Positions 17,275 to 25,050 of a DNA stretch of 64,000 bases are shown here, one piece after another. The DNA is from Acidovorax delafieldii. GTDB lineage: Bacteria > Pseudomonadota > Gammaproteobacteria > Burkholderiales > Burkholderiaceae_C. Position numbers and translations under genes: made by a program. The stretch is from positions 1,054,001 to 1,118,000 of the forward strand of contig NZ_VJWE01000011.1 in the NCBI RefSeq assembly GCF_007993815.1, given 5' to 3'. Under the pieces are notes generated by a model that was given only the letters and a program-made list of their open reading frames with translations, had not been told where the DNA came from and made no database searches. Numbering within the stretch: position 1 is the first letter of the stretch; the number at the start of each line of letters is the position of its first letter.

Positions 17275-18594
17275 CTATGCCGGTAGCGCTTCTGGCAGCT
17301 CTACCCGCGCCTCCAGCCCCTGCGCGCCGTCCGCGCGTGGCCCCAGCACCAGGCGGCCGCCCAGGGCCTTGGCCAGCTCGCTGGCAATGGCCAGGCCCAG
17401 ACCGGTGCCACCGGTGCCCCGGTTGCGCGAATCTTCCAGCCGCACATAGGGCTGCAGCACGGCGGCGAGGTCCGCTGGAGGGATGCCGGGCCCGTGATCC
17501 AGCACGCGCACCAGCCACTGGCCTGGCCTTTCTGCCTCCAGCGTCAGCTCGGCGGCGCCTGCAAACTTGAGCGCGTTGTCCACCAGGTTGCACAGCAGGC
17601 GGCGCAGGGCCTGGGGGCGGGTGTCGCAGGTCACATCCACTGCCTGCAGCACTTGTACCGGCAGGCCGGCATCGGCGTAGTCGCGCGCAATGCTCTCCAC
17701 CAGCGCGCGCAGGTCCACACGCTGCGGGGGCTCGCGCACGGCCTGCGATGAGCGCGCGTAGGCAATGCCCTCTTCCACCAGCGACTGCATCTCGGCCAGG
17801 TCGACGTGCAGCTTGTCGCGCAGCGTGGTGTCGTCCAGCAGATCCGCGCGCAGGCGCAGCCGGGTGATGGGTGTTTGCAGGTCGTGCGAGACGGCGGCCA
17901 GGATTTGCATGCGTTCCTGAAGATGCGCCTGGATGCGCTGCTGCATATGGTTGAAGGCAACGGCGGCGCGCACCACTTCGCGCGGGCCGTCTTCAGCCAG
18001 CGGCACGGTGGGGCGGTCGGCGCCCAGCGCATCGGCCGCATCGGCCAGCGTGCTCAGGGGCCGCGTGGCTGCACGCACGGCCCACGCGCACAGGCCCACC
18101 AGCAGCGCCAGCTGCAGTGCCAGCGCGCCCAGCACCCAGGGCGATATCTGCAGCCGGGGCTCGTCCATGTCCACGGCCAGGGGCGTACCGTCGGCCAGGC
18201 GCAGTTGCAGCCGCAGCTCGATGCCCGGCACATGGGGGTCGATCACCTGCACCGGGCGGTCAGGGGGCAGAGTGGCCGCCACAGCGCTGGCAACGAGGCG
18301 GGCCAGCTGGGACGGGTCGGCAGGTGCGTCCAGGGGTTCGGCCAGTGCAAAGCGGTAGTTGCGGCGCGCCAGCCGGTCCACCCACTGTGCGCGCTCGGTG
18401 GCAGGCAGGCGTTCCAGCATGGCGACCGAGCTGGCCACGTCGCTGGCGAAATACGACACCATGGCCCGCCGCATGGTCATGCTGCGCTCGGTGAACGCCA
18501 GCACAAACGTCAGCGCATGCGCCAACGCCAGGCCCAGTGCCATCACCAGCAGAATGCGCCCGAACAAAGAGCGTGGCCACCAGCGCGACGTCAT
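17275..18594 (-). CDS. Two-component sensor histidine kinase
   Basis: A 439-residue inner-membrane kinase. Membrane segments lie at ~11-33 and ~152-174, enclosing a ~115-residue periplasmic sensor. HAMP follows (RAATRPLSTLADAADALGAD), then the dimerisation box AVSHDLQTPITRLRLRADLL with phosphoacceptor His237. The ATPase domain has NLVDNALKFA, DHGPGIP and GTGLGLAIASELAKALGG. The ATG overlaps the stop of the response-regulator gene (TGATG-type overlap at 18591-18594), indicating coupled translation. The signal is unknown; the general architecture is EnvZ/RstB-like. Confidence 0.92.
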   Translation of the reverse strand: MTSRWWPRSLFGRILLVMALGLALAHALTFVLAFTERSMTMRRAMVSYFASDVASSVAMLERLPATERAQWVDRLARRNYRFALAEPLDAPADPSQLARLVASAVAATLPPDRPVQVIDPHVPGIELRLQLRLADGTPLAVDMDEPRLQISPWVLGALALQLALLVGLCAWAVRAATRPLSTLADAADALGADRPTVPLAEDGPREVVRAAVAFNHMQQRIQAHLQERMQILAAVSHDLQTPITRLRLRADLLDDTTLRDKLHVDLAEMQSLVEEGIAYARSSQAVREPPQRVDLRALVESIARDYADAGLPVQVLQAVDVTCDTRPQALRRLLCNLVDNALKFAGAAELTLEAERPGQWLVRVLDHGPGIPPADLAAVLQPYVRLEDSRNRGTGGTGLGLAIASELAKALGGRLVLGPRADGAQGLEARVELPEALPA

Positions 18595-19349
18595 GGTGCA
18601 GCTCCTGCGGCAGCTGCCGCAGTTTGCACATCGGCGCAGAACACATAGCCCTCGTTGCGCACCGTCTTGATGTAGCGCGAGCCGCGCGCGCCATCGCCCA
18701 GCCGCTGGCGCACACGGCTCACCAGCAGGTCGATGGAGCGGTCGAACACGTCGGCATCGCGCCCCTGTGTGAGCTGCAGCAGCTGGTCGCGTGTGAGGAT
18801 GCGCTGCGGGTGGTCCAGCAGCACACGCAGCAGACGGTATTCGGCGCCCGACAGCGCCGCCACTGCGCCCGTGGCATCGAGCAGGTGGCGTGCGGTGGTG
18901 TCCAGCCGCCAGTCGCCAAACGTGAGGTGGCGCGCGGGCTCGGCCTTGGCCAGATTGGGCGGCAGCATGCGCGTGCGCCGCAGCACCGCGTGGATGCGTG
19001 CCAGCAGCTCGCGCGCGGCGAAGGGTTTGGTCAGGTAGTCGTCCGCACCCAGCTCCAGGCCCAGGATGCGGTCCGCTTCGTCGCTGCGTGCGGTGAGCAT
19101 GATGATGGGCAGCGGCGGCGCGCCCGGGCTGCGCAGCTCGCGGCACAGTGCGATGCCGTCGGTGCCTGGCAGCATCAGGTCCAGCACCAGCAGGTCGATG
19201 CGCTGCGTGGCCATCACCTCGCGCATTTGCCGCCCGTCGGCGGCCACGCTCACCTGCAGGCCCTGGCGCTGCAGGTACTCGGCAGCCAGTTCGCGGATGC
19301 CGGCGTCGTCATCGACGATCAGGATGTGGTCGGGAGCGGGCGTCGTCAT
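18591..19349 (-). CDS. OmpR-family response regulator
   Basis: A 252-residue protein. The receiver has the acidic triad IVDDD near residues 11-15, phosphoacceptor Asp57 in LVLDLMLPGTDG, Thr in MLTARSDE and Lys in YLTKPF. The C-terminal winged helix contains LSGAEYRLLRVLLDHPQRIL and DVFDRSIDLLVSRVRQRLGD with YIKTVRNEGYVF. The start is set at 19349 (MTTPAPD); ATG at 19358 is three codons longer. It is transcribed away from the DUF2147-ccdA-type operon, so a regulatory relationship across the 170-base divergent region is plausible. Confidence 0.92.
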   Translation of the reverse strand: MTTPAPDHILIVDDDAGIRELAAEYLQRQGLQVSVAADGRQMREVMATQRIDLLVLDLMLPGTDGIALCRELRSPGAPPLPIIMLTARSDEADRILGLELGADDYLTKPFAARELLARIHAVLRRTRMLPPNLAKAEPARHLTFGDWRLDTTARHLLDATGAVAALSGAEYRLLRVLLDHPQRILTRDQLLQLTQGRDADVFDRSIDLLVSRVRQRLGDGARGSRYIKTVRNEGYVFCADVQTAAAAAGAAP

Positions 19350-19414
19350 GGCGGCCATTGTCCGGGCTTTGGTGGTGCAGCGGTGCGGGCTGGGTGGGCA
19401 GATATGTATCTCAA

Positions 19415-19439
19415 CTTGTCTGCCTGGTGCATCGACAAG
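19415..19439. promoter_or_regulatory. Inverted repeat in the divergent region, possible response-regulator site
   Basis: CTTGTC (19415-19420) and GACAAG (19434-19439), 13 bases apart, lie between the response regulator and the DUF2147 operon; GACAA recurs near 19463. This is a weak candidate operator. Confidence 0.3.
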
Positions 19440-19528
19440 CGCGCATACCAAAAGCCCCTGGCCAGACAAATCGCCGATACCTGCGCTGGCTTCAATGAGG
19501 TCTTCCTGAACTTCACGAGGACCTTGCC

Positions 19529-20041
19529 ATGAAACCATCCATCGCCGTGACCGCCCTGCTGACCCTGGGCCTGGCGCAGGCAGCCAGCGCGCAAGAGGCC
19601 GCCGCAGCGCCGCCAGCCGCTGCGGCGCATGCACCGGGTGCAACCCACCCCAAAGCCCCCTTGGGCCGCTGGATCACCGAGAGCGGCAATCTGGAAGTGA
19701 ACATCGCCCCCTGCAACCCCGCTGGCGGCAACGCCCTGTGCGGCAAGGTGGTGCGCGTGCTGGCCAACCGCTCCATGAGCGCGCCGGGCGCCGACATGGC
19801 GGCGGCCGACGCGCGGCCTGCGCTGGGCATGACCCTGCTGTCGGGCCTGCGCCCGGCGGAGGGCGGCAGCAGCGAGTACCAGGGAGAAATCTACAACCGC
19901 GAGAACGCCAAGACCTACCGCGTCAACCTGACGCCAGCCGAGCCGGAGCAACTGCTGGTGCACGCGTATGTGGGCATTCCGCTGTTCGGCAAGACCCAGG
20001 TGTGGCGCCGCCCAGCGGCCGAGCAGGGGAGCGGGCAATGA
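19529..20041 (+). CDS. DUF2147 exported protein
   Basis: A 170-residue protein with a signal peptide (MKPSIAVTALLTLGLAQAAS, cleavage near ASA-QE), an Ala/Pro-rich spacer, then the DUF2147 domain: LGRWITESGNLEVNIAPC, ALCGKVV, NRENAKTYRVNL and VHAYVGIPLFGKTQVWRR. Two Cys in the mature part could form a disulphide. The function of DUF2147 is not established. It is the first gene of an operon; its stop overlaps the next start by four bases, tying it to the CcdA-like thiol-transfer membrane protein. Confidence 0.85.
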   Translation: MKPSIAVTALLTLGLAQAASAQEAAAAPPAAAAHAPGATHPKAPLGRWITESGNLEVNIAPCNPAGGNALCGKVVRVLANRSMSAPGADMAAADARPALGMTLLSGLRPAEGGSSEYQGEIYNRENAKTYRVNLTPAEPEQLLVHAYVGIPLFGKTQVWRRPAAEQGSGQ

Positions 20042-20760
20042 CCATGGCCACCACCTCGCCCTGGCTGGCCGTGGCCGCCGGCATGCTCACGGTGGGCGCG
20101 CCCTGCGTGTTGCCCATGCTGCCCGTGGTGCTGGGCGCCTCGGTGAGCGGTGCCGACTCAGCGCAGCGCACACGCCCACTGTTCATTGCCCTGGGCTTTG
20201 CGCTGTCGTTCGCGGCCGTGGCGCTGTTGTTCAGCAGCTTCACGCAGGTGCTGGGTGTGTCTCAGGAAGGCCTGCGCCGGTTTGCCGCTGTGATGCTGCT
20301 GGTGTTTGGCGTGCTCACGGTGTGGCCCCGGCCGTTCCAGTGGCTCAGCCAACATGCGGGCGGCGTGCTCAACCGCATGGCCAGCCTGGGGATGGGCAGC
20401 GGGGGCGGCAACTGGGGCGGACTGCTGCTGGGCCTGAGCCTCGGCGCGGTCTGGACACCCTGCGCCGGGCCCGTGCTCGCCTCCATCCTCACCCTCATCG
20501 CCACGGAGCCTGCGGGCGTAGGCACCGCCGTTTTGCTGCTCGCGTATTCCACCGGTGCCGCGCTGCCCATGCTGGCGATTGCCTACGGCGGTCAGGCTGC
20601 CGCCACCCATGTGCGCCGCATTGCCCGCCACGCGCACCGCGTGCAGCAGGTGTTTGGGGCGGTGGTCATTGCCATCGCGCTGGCCATGCTGTGGGAGGTG
20701 GATGGGCAGATCACCGCCTGGCTCACGCAGTTTTATCCCTCGGGCTGGGGCGGCCTGTAA
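20038..20760 (+). CDS. CcdA/DsbD-type transmembrane thiol transporter
   Basis: A 240-residue membrane protein with about six hydrophobic segments. Two proline-flanked cysteines, GAPCVLPMLPVVLGA and WTPCAGPVLASILTL, are the redox pair of CcdA/DsbD membrane domains that carry electrons from thioredoxin across the inner membrane. Length and topology match short CcdA proteins. It is followed after 36 bases by an exported thioredoxin-like protein, its likely partner. Confidence 0.9.
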   Translation: MTMATTSPWLAVAAGMLTVGAPCVLPMLPVVLGASVSGADSAQRTRPLFIALGFALSFAAVALLFSSFTQVLGVSQEGLRRFAAVMLLVFGVLTVWPRPFQWLSQHAGGVLNRMASLGMGSGGGNWGGLLLGLSLGAVWTPCAGPVLASILTLIATEPAGVGTAVLLLAYSTGAALPMLAIAYGGQAAATHVRRIARHAHRVQQVFGAVVIAIALAMLWEVDGQITAWLTQFYPSGWGGL

Positions 20761-20796
20761 GGGGCGACGCCTCACCGATTGCAAGGAGCTTTCACC

Positions 20797-21369
20797 ATGA
20801 CATTGCACCCCTCTTCATCGCGCTTTTCCGAGCGCCGCGCTTTCCTGGCGTCGATGGCCGCTGCACTGGCGGCCCCTGGCTTGGCGTATGCAGCGGGCCC
20901 CGCCAGCCCCGCCGCAGCGTTGCCCGACTTGGGCGCTGCGCCCGAGTTCACCGGCATCGAGCGCTGGCTCAACTCCGAACCGCTGAGCCTGGCGCAGTTG
21001 CGCGGCCGCGTGGTGCTGGTGGATTTCTGGACGTACGCCTGCATCAACTGCATCCGCACCCTGCCCCATGTGAACCGCTGGGCCGAACGGTACACGCCCC
21101 AGGGGCTCACCGTGGTGGGCGTGCACACGCCAGAGTTTCCGTTTGAGCGCCCGACCGCCAACGTGGAAGCCGCCATGCGCCGCCATGGCGTGAAGCACCC
21201 CGTGGCACAGGACAACCGCTACGGCACCTGGAAGGCCTACAGCAACCAGTACTGGCCCGCCACCTACCTCATCGATGCGCAAGGCCGCATTCGCTACAAG
21301 CACTTTGGCGAAGGCGAGTACGAGCGCACCGAGGGCGTGATCCGCACCTTGCTGGCCGCGCGGGGCTGA
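20797..21369 (+). CDS. TlpA-like exported thioredoxin-fold protein
   Basis: A 190-residue protein with AAGGAG eight bases before the ATG. The N-terminus has a twin-arginine-like signal (SERRAFLASMAAALAAPGLA), suggesting Tat export. The domain includes GRVVLVDFWTYACINCIRTL with active-site CINC, then VVGVHTPEFPFE and WPATYLIDAQGRIRYKHFG, as in DipZ/TlpA redoxins. With the upstream CcdA-like protein it forms a split version of DipZ, which joins both domains in one chain. It probably reduces periplasmic disulphides or peroxides. Confidence 0.88.
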   Translation: MTLHPSSSRFSERRAFLASMAAALAAPGLAYAAGPASPAAALPDLGAAPEFTGIERWLNSEPLSLAQLRGRVVLVDFWTYACINCIRTLPHVNRWAERYTPQGLTVVGVHTPEFPFERPTANVEAAMRRHGVKHPVAQDNRYGTWKAYSNQYWPATYLIDAQGRIRYKHFGEGEYERTEGVIRTLLAARG

Positions 21370-21440
21370 TCGGCCCGACCGATTCCGTGTCCTTTTTTGT
21401 TCTTCCCCATCCCATGTTTCTTGACCGAGGCCTTCTCACC

Positions 21441-22763
21441 ATGCGCTCTTTTCATCGCCACCTCACCCCTTCCTTCACCGCCGTCGCCTTGGCCTGCACC
21501 CTGCTGGTGGCCGCTCCTGACAGCCAGGCCCAGGCTCCGCAGCTGCCGCCGCCAGACGCCACCAACCCTGTGACCCTGCAGCTGATGCAGGGCTTCCCCC
21601 CGGCGCCCGACAAGGTGGTGCGTTTGGCCAACATCCTCAAGTACCCCAACGTGCGCTGGGCCGCGCAGCACCTGCGCGAACTGGGGCCCACGGCCACCAT
21701 CTGGCGGGGCGCCGCTGCGCCCAGCGCACTGCCCGCAGCGCCGCGCGCGTTGCCCGATACCCTGGCGTTTGCCGACGACAAGGGTGCGTCCACCACGCTG
21801 GCCGACTGGCAGAAGGCCACCTACACCGACGCCCTGTTGGTGCTGCACCGGGGCCGTGTGGTGTATGAGCGTTATCACATCGGCATGCAGCCGCAGCAAC
21901 CGCATGTGCTGTGGTCCATGAGCAAATCGCTGGTGGGGCTGCTGGTGACCGAACTCATCCAGGAAGGCGCCATCGACCCCAGTGCGCGCATCGTGCGTTA
22001 CCTGCCCGAGCTGGCCAACAGCGCCTGGGCCGATGCCACCGTGCAGCAGACCCTGGACATGACCACCGGCGTCAAATACGCCGAAGACTTTGCGGACCCC
22101 ACCTCCGGTGTCTTTCAGTACCTGGCCGCTGCGGGCCTGCAGCCTGCGCGCCCCGGCAGCAATGGGGCCAAGAGCATGGCCGAGCACCTGCCCACCGTGC
22201 AGAAGGACGGCGAGCACGGCACCGCGTTTGCCTACAAGTCGGTGGACACGGAAGTGTTGGGCTGGCTGCTGCAGCGCGTGACTGGCAAGAGCTACGCCAC
22301 GCTGTTGTCCGAGCGCATCTGGTCCAAGCTGGGCACGCAGGAGGACGCGTATGTGTTTGCCGATGCCAACGGCGGCCAGGCCACCAGCGTGGGCGTGAAC
22401 GCCACTTTGCGTGACCTGGGCCGTCTGGGCGAGATGCTGCGATCCAACGGCCGCTTCAACGGCCAGCAGATCGTCTCGCCCGCCACCATTGCCGAGCTGC
22501 GCAAAGGGGCCGACCCCGCCCAGTTCAGCAAGGCCCCGGGCACGGCCATGCGCGCGGGCTACTCGTACCACAACCAGTGGTGGATACCCCACGATGCCGA
22601 TGGCACCTTTGAAGCCAAGGGCCTGATGGGCCAGCACATCCACATCAACCCGGCAGCCGAGCTGGTGGTGGTGAAGTTCTCCACGCACCCCGTGCCCAAC
22701 ACCGCCTTCACCCACGCGCTGGACCGGCAAGCCTTCGCCGCACTGGCCAAGGCCGTGCGCTGA
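21441..22763 (+). CDS. Serine hydrolase of the beta-lactamase/esterase class C family
   Basis: A 440-residue exported protein with a signal peptide (ALACTLLVAAPDSQAQA). The SxxK motif is in HVLWSMSKSLVGLLV, with a Tyr element in FAYKSVDTEVLGWLLQRVTG. The late segment KGLMGQHIHINPAAELVVVK replaces the usual KTG-like third motif with a His-rich one. Such proteins act as esterases, amidases or 6-aminohexanoate-dimer hydrolase-like enzymes; the substrate is unknown. The ATG at 21441 is preferred over the upstream ATGs, which lack signal-peptide character. It lies between the thioredoxin-like gene and the acyl-CoA ligase gene. Confidence 0.88.
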   Translation: MRSFHRHLTPSFTAVALACTLLVAAPDSQAQAPQLPPPDATNPVTLQLMQGFPPAPDKVVRLANILKYPNVRWAAQHLRELGPTATIWRGAAAPSALPAAPRALPDTLAFADDKGASTTLADWQKATYTDALLVLHRGRVVYERYHIGMQPQQPHVLWSMSKSLVGLLVTELIQEGAIDPSARIVRYLPELANSAWADATVQQTLDMTTGVKYAEDFADPTSGVFQYLAAAGLQPARPGSNGAKSMAEHLPTVQKDGEHGTAFAYKSVDTEVLGWLLQRVTGKSYATLLSERIWSKLGTQEDAYVFADANGGQATSVGVNATLRDLGRLGEMLRSNGRFNGQQIVSPATIAELRKGADPAQFSKAPGTAMRAGYSYHNQWWIPHDADGTFEAKGLMGQHIHINPAAELVVVKFSTHPVPNTAFTHALDRQAFAALAKAVR

Positions 22764-22810
22764 GCCTGCCCGCACATTGTTGCTCCACCCTCATCGAGGA
22801 CCGATTCACC

Positions 22811-24451
22811 ATGTCCCCCCAACCCTGGCTGGCCAGCTATGGCGCTATCCCTGCCCACATCGATCCCGACAGCCATCCCAGCATCGTGCACCTGCTGTGT
22901 GCCGCCATGCAGCGGTACGCGCACCGGCCCGCATTCACCTGCCTGGGCCAGACGCTGACCTATGCGCATGTGGACCAGCAATCCCGCGCGTTTGCGGCCT
23001 ACCTGCAGAACGTGCTGCGCGTGCGCAAGGGCGACCGCATTGCCGTGATGTGCCCGAACCTGATGGCGTTTCCTATCGCCATGCTCGGCATTGCGCGCGC
23101 GGGCTGTGTGCAGGTGAACGTGAATCCGCTGTACACCCCGCGGGAGCTGGAGCACCAGCTACAGGACGCGGGAGCCAGGGTGATGGTGATCTATGCAGGG
23201 TCTACTGCGACCCTGGCTGCCATCCAGGATCGTGTGGAACTGCACAGCATCATCACCGTGGCGCCCGGCGACGGCACCGCAGCCGACCTGCCTGGGCCGC
23301 CGGTGGATGCCCACCTGCACACCACCACCTCGTTTGCGCGCGCCCTGGCCGAGGGCGCCACCCTGCCTTTTGCGCCACCTGTGCTGGAGGGGGGCGACCT
23401 GCTGTTCCTGCAGTACACCGGGGGTACCACAGGCCTGTCCAAGGGCGCCATGCTCACGCACCGCAACCTGGTAGCCAACGTGGAGCAGTTCAAGGCCTTC
23501 GTGCCCGATGCCCTGCGCCCCGCACAGGAGGTCGTCGTCACGGCCATTCCGCTGCATCACATCTTCGCGCTCATGGTGAACCTGATCAGCTACTTTGCGG
23601 TGGGTGCGCGCAACTGGCTGGTGCCCAATCCGCGTGACCTGGACGGGTTGATCGACGTGCTGAATGCCGCGCGCCCCAGCGTGTTCATGGGTGTCAACAC
23701 GTTGTATGCGGGGCTGGCAGCGCACCCAGGCACGCAAGGGGTGGACTTCTCCAACCTGCGGCTGGCGGGCGGCGGCGGCGCAGCCATCCTGCCCTCGGTC
23801 TCTGCCCGCTGGCAGGCCATCACCGGCCAGTTCATCCGCGAAGGCTACGGCCTGAGCGAGACCAGCCCTGTGGTGGCCTTCAACCCCGCATCGGTCACGG
23901 CTTTCAGCGGCAGCACCGGCCTGCCCCTGCCTTCCACCGACGTGCTGCTGCTGGACGACCAGGGCCACCCCGTGCCCCTGGGCCAGCCCGGCGAGGTCTG
24001 CGTGAAAGGCCCCCAGGTCATGGGCGGCTACTGGCAGCAGCCCGAGGCCAACGCTGCCGCCTTCACCCCCGACGGCTACTTCCGCACCGGCGACATCGGC
24101 CAGCTGGACGAGCGTGGTTTTCTCAAGATCGTGGACCGCAAGAAGGACATGGTCATCGTCTCAGGCTTCAACGTCTTTCCCAACGAAGTCGAAGCCGTGG
24201 CCACCGCCTGCCCCGGCGTGCTGGAGTGCGCCTGCATCGGCGTGCCAGACGAGAAGACGGGCGAGGCGCTGCGGCTGTATGTGGTGCGCGCGGCGGGCAC
24301 TGCGCCGCAGGTGGATGCAGACCACATCGCCGCCCATTGCCGCGCAGCGCTCACTGCTTACAAGGTGCCCCGGCAGATCGTGTTTGTGGAGGCCTTGCCC
24401 AAGTCCAGCGTCGGCAAGATCCTGCGCCGCGAGCTGCGCGACATGGCGTGA
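22811..24451 (+). CDS. Long-chain acyl-CoA ligase (AMP-binding enzyme)
   Basis: A 546-residue ANL-superfamily ligase that activates a carboxylic acid with ATP and CoA. The P-loop is LQYTGGTTGLSKGAMLTHRN, followed by the adenylate-binding YGLSETSPVVAFNP and the hinge region YFRTGDIGQLDERGFLKIVD, RKKDMVIVSGFNVFPNEVEA. The C-terminal catalytic lysine lies in LPKSSVGKILRREL. Sequence style and length match FadD-type fatty-acyl ligases, though chain-length specificity is not readable. It has the same direction as, and a short gap from, the serine hydrolase, so the two may act in one catabolic route. Confidence 0.9.
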   Translation: MSPQPWLASYGAIPAHIDPDSHPSIVHLLCAAMQRYAHRPAFTCLGQTLTYAHVDQQSRAFAAYLQNVLRVRKGDRIAVMCPNLMAFPIAMLGIARAGCVQVNVNPLYTPRELEHQLQDAGARVMVIYAGSTATLAAIQDRVELHSIITVAPGDGTAADLPGPPVDAHLHTTTSFARALAEGATLPFAPPVLEGGDLLFLQYTGGTTGLSKGAMLTHRNLVANVEQFKAFVPDALRPAQEVVVTAIPLHHIFALMVNLISYFAVGARNWLVPNPRDLDGLIDVLNAARPSVFMGVNTLYAGLAAHPGTQGVDFSNLRLAGGGGAAILPSVSARWQAITGQFIREGYGLSETSPVVAFNPASVTAFSGSTGLPLPSTDVLLLDDQGHPVPLGQPGEVCVKGPQVMGGYWQQPEANAAAFTPDGYFRTGDIGQLDERGFLKIVDRKKDMVIVSGFNVFPNEVEAVATACPGVLECACIGVPDEKTGEALRLYVVRAAGTAPQVDADHIAAHCRAALTAYKVPRQIVFVEALPKSSVGKILRRELRDMA

Positions 24452-24521
24452 GTGTGCGGGGTGGCGGTTTCAGAAGACGGCGGGCTTGCGCAGACATGGC
24501 GCGCTGACGCCTCTGCGCTTG

Positions 24522-24935
24522 TCAGCCCCGCCGCTGCAGATCCCGCGCCCCGTAAGCACAGTAGCCCGGCTTGGGGCTCTTCTTCTGCGGGTGCAGGCGG
24601 CAGGTCTCGGGCCGCTTGTCATACACCGTGCACAGCCGCGTCTTGGGGTCCAGAAAATTGCAGTCCCCACTCGCCCGCCGCGCCATCGTGAAGATCGCGT
24701 TCTTGTGGTTGAAGTGGTCAATCAGCCGCGCCTTTTGCAGCCGCTTGGCAATGTGGCGGATTTCTTCATGCTCGGCCTCGAACGGGTCCACCAGTTCAAG
24801 CCGCACCAGGTCCGAGAGCTGCACTTCCAGCGGCATGGTGCAGCAGTTGGCCGCGCAGGTGTCGCACAGGCCAGCGCGGTAGCGGGTCCAGGTGTCCAGG
24901 CGGTCTACGTCAACGATGGCAATGGGGGAGCGCAT
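24522..24935 (-). CDS. YkgJ-family cysteine-cluster protein
   Basis: A 137-residue protein with clustered cysteines: GLCDTCAANCCTMPLEVQLS near the start, GDCNFLDPKTRLCTVYDKRP, ETCRLHP and GYCAYG. This is the zinc/iron-chelating YkgJ (CxxCxxxCC...) family, whose biochemical role is unknown. The ATG at 24935 places the first Cys at residue 24. It is divergent from the restriction operon with 115 bases between. Confidence 0.88.
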   Translation of the reverse strand: MRSPIAIVDVDRLDTWTRYRAGLCDTCAANCCTMPLEVQLSDLVRLELVDPFEAEHEEIRHIAKRLQKARLIDHFNHKNAIFTMARRASGDCNFLDPKTRLCTVYDKRPETCRLHPQKKSPKPGYCAYGARDLQRRG

Positions 24936-25050
24936 GGGGTGGGATTGTGCCTGCGTGCAATACAGGGCGCTGCACTTGGTAACACTTGGGCCATACTCGC
25001 AAGGCAGCCAACACCCTGCTGTCCACCCATCCCACCACAAGGTCCGACGA

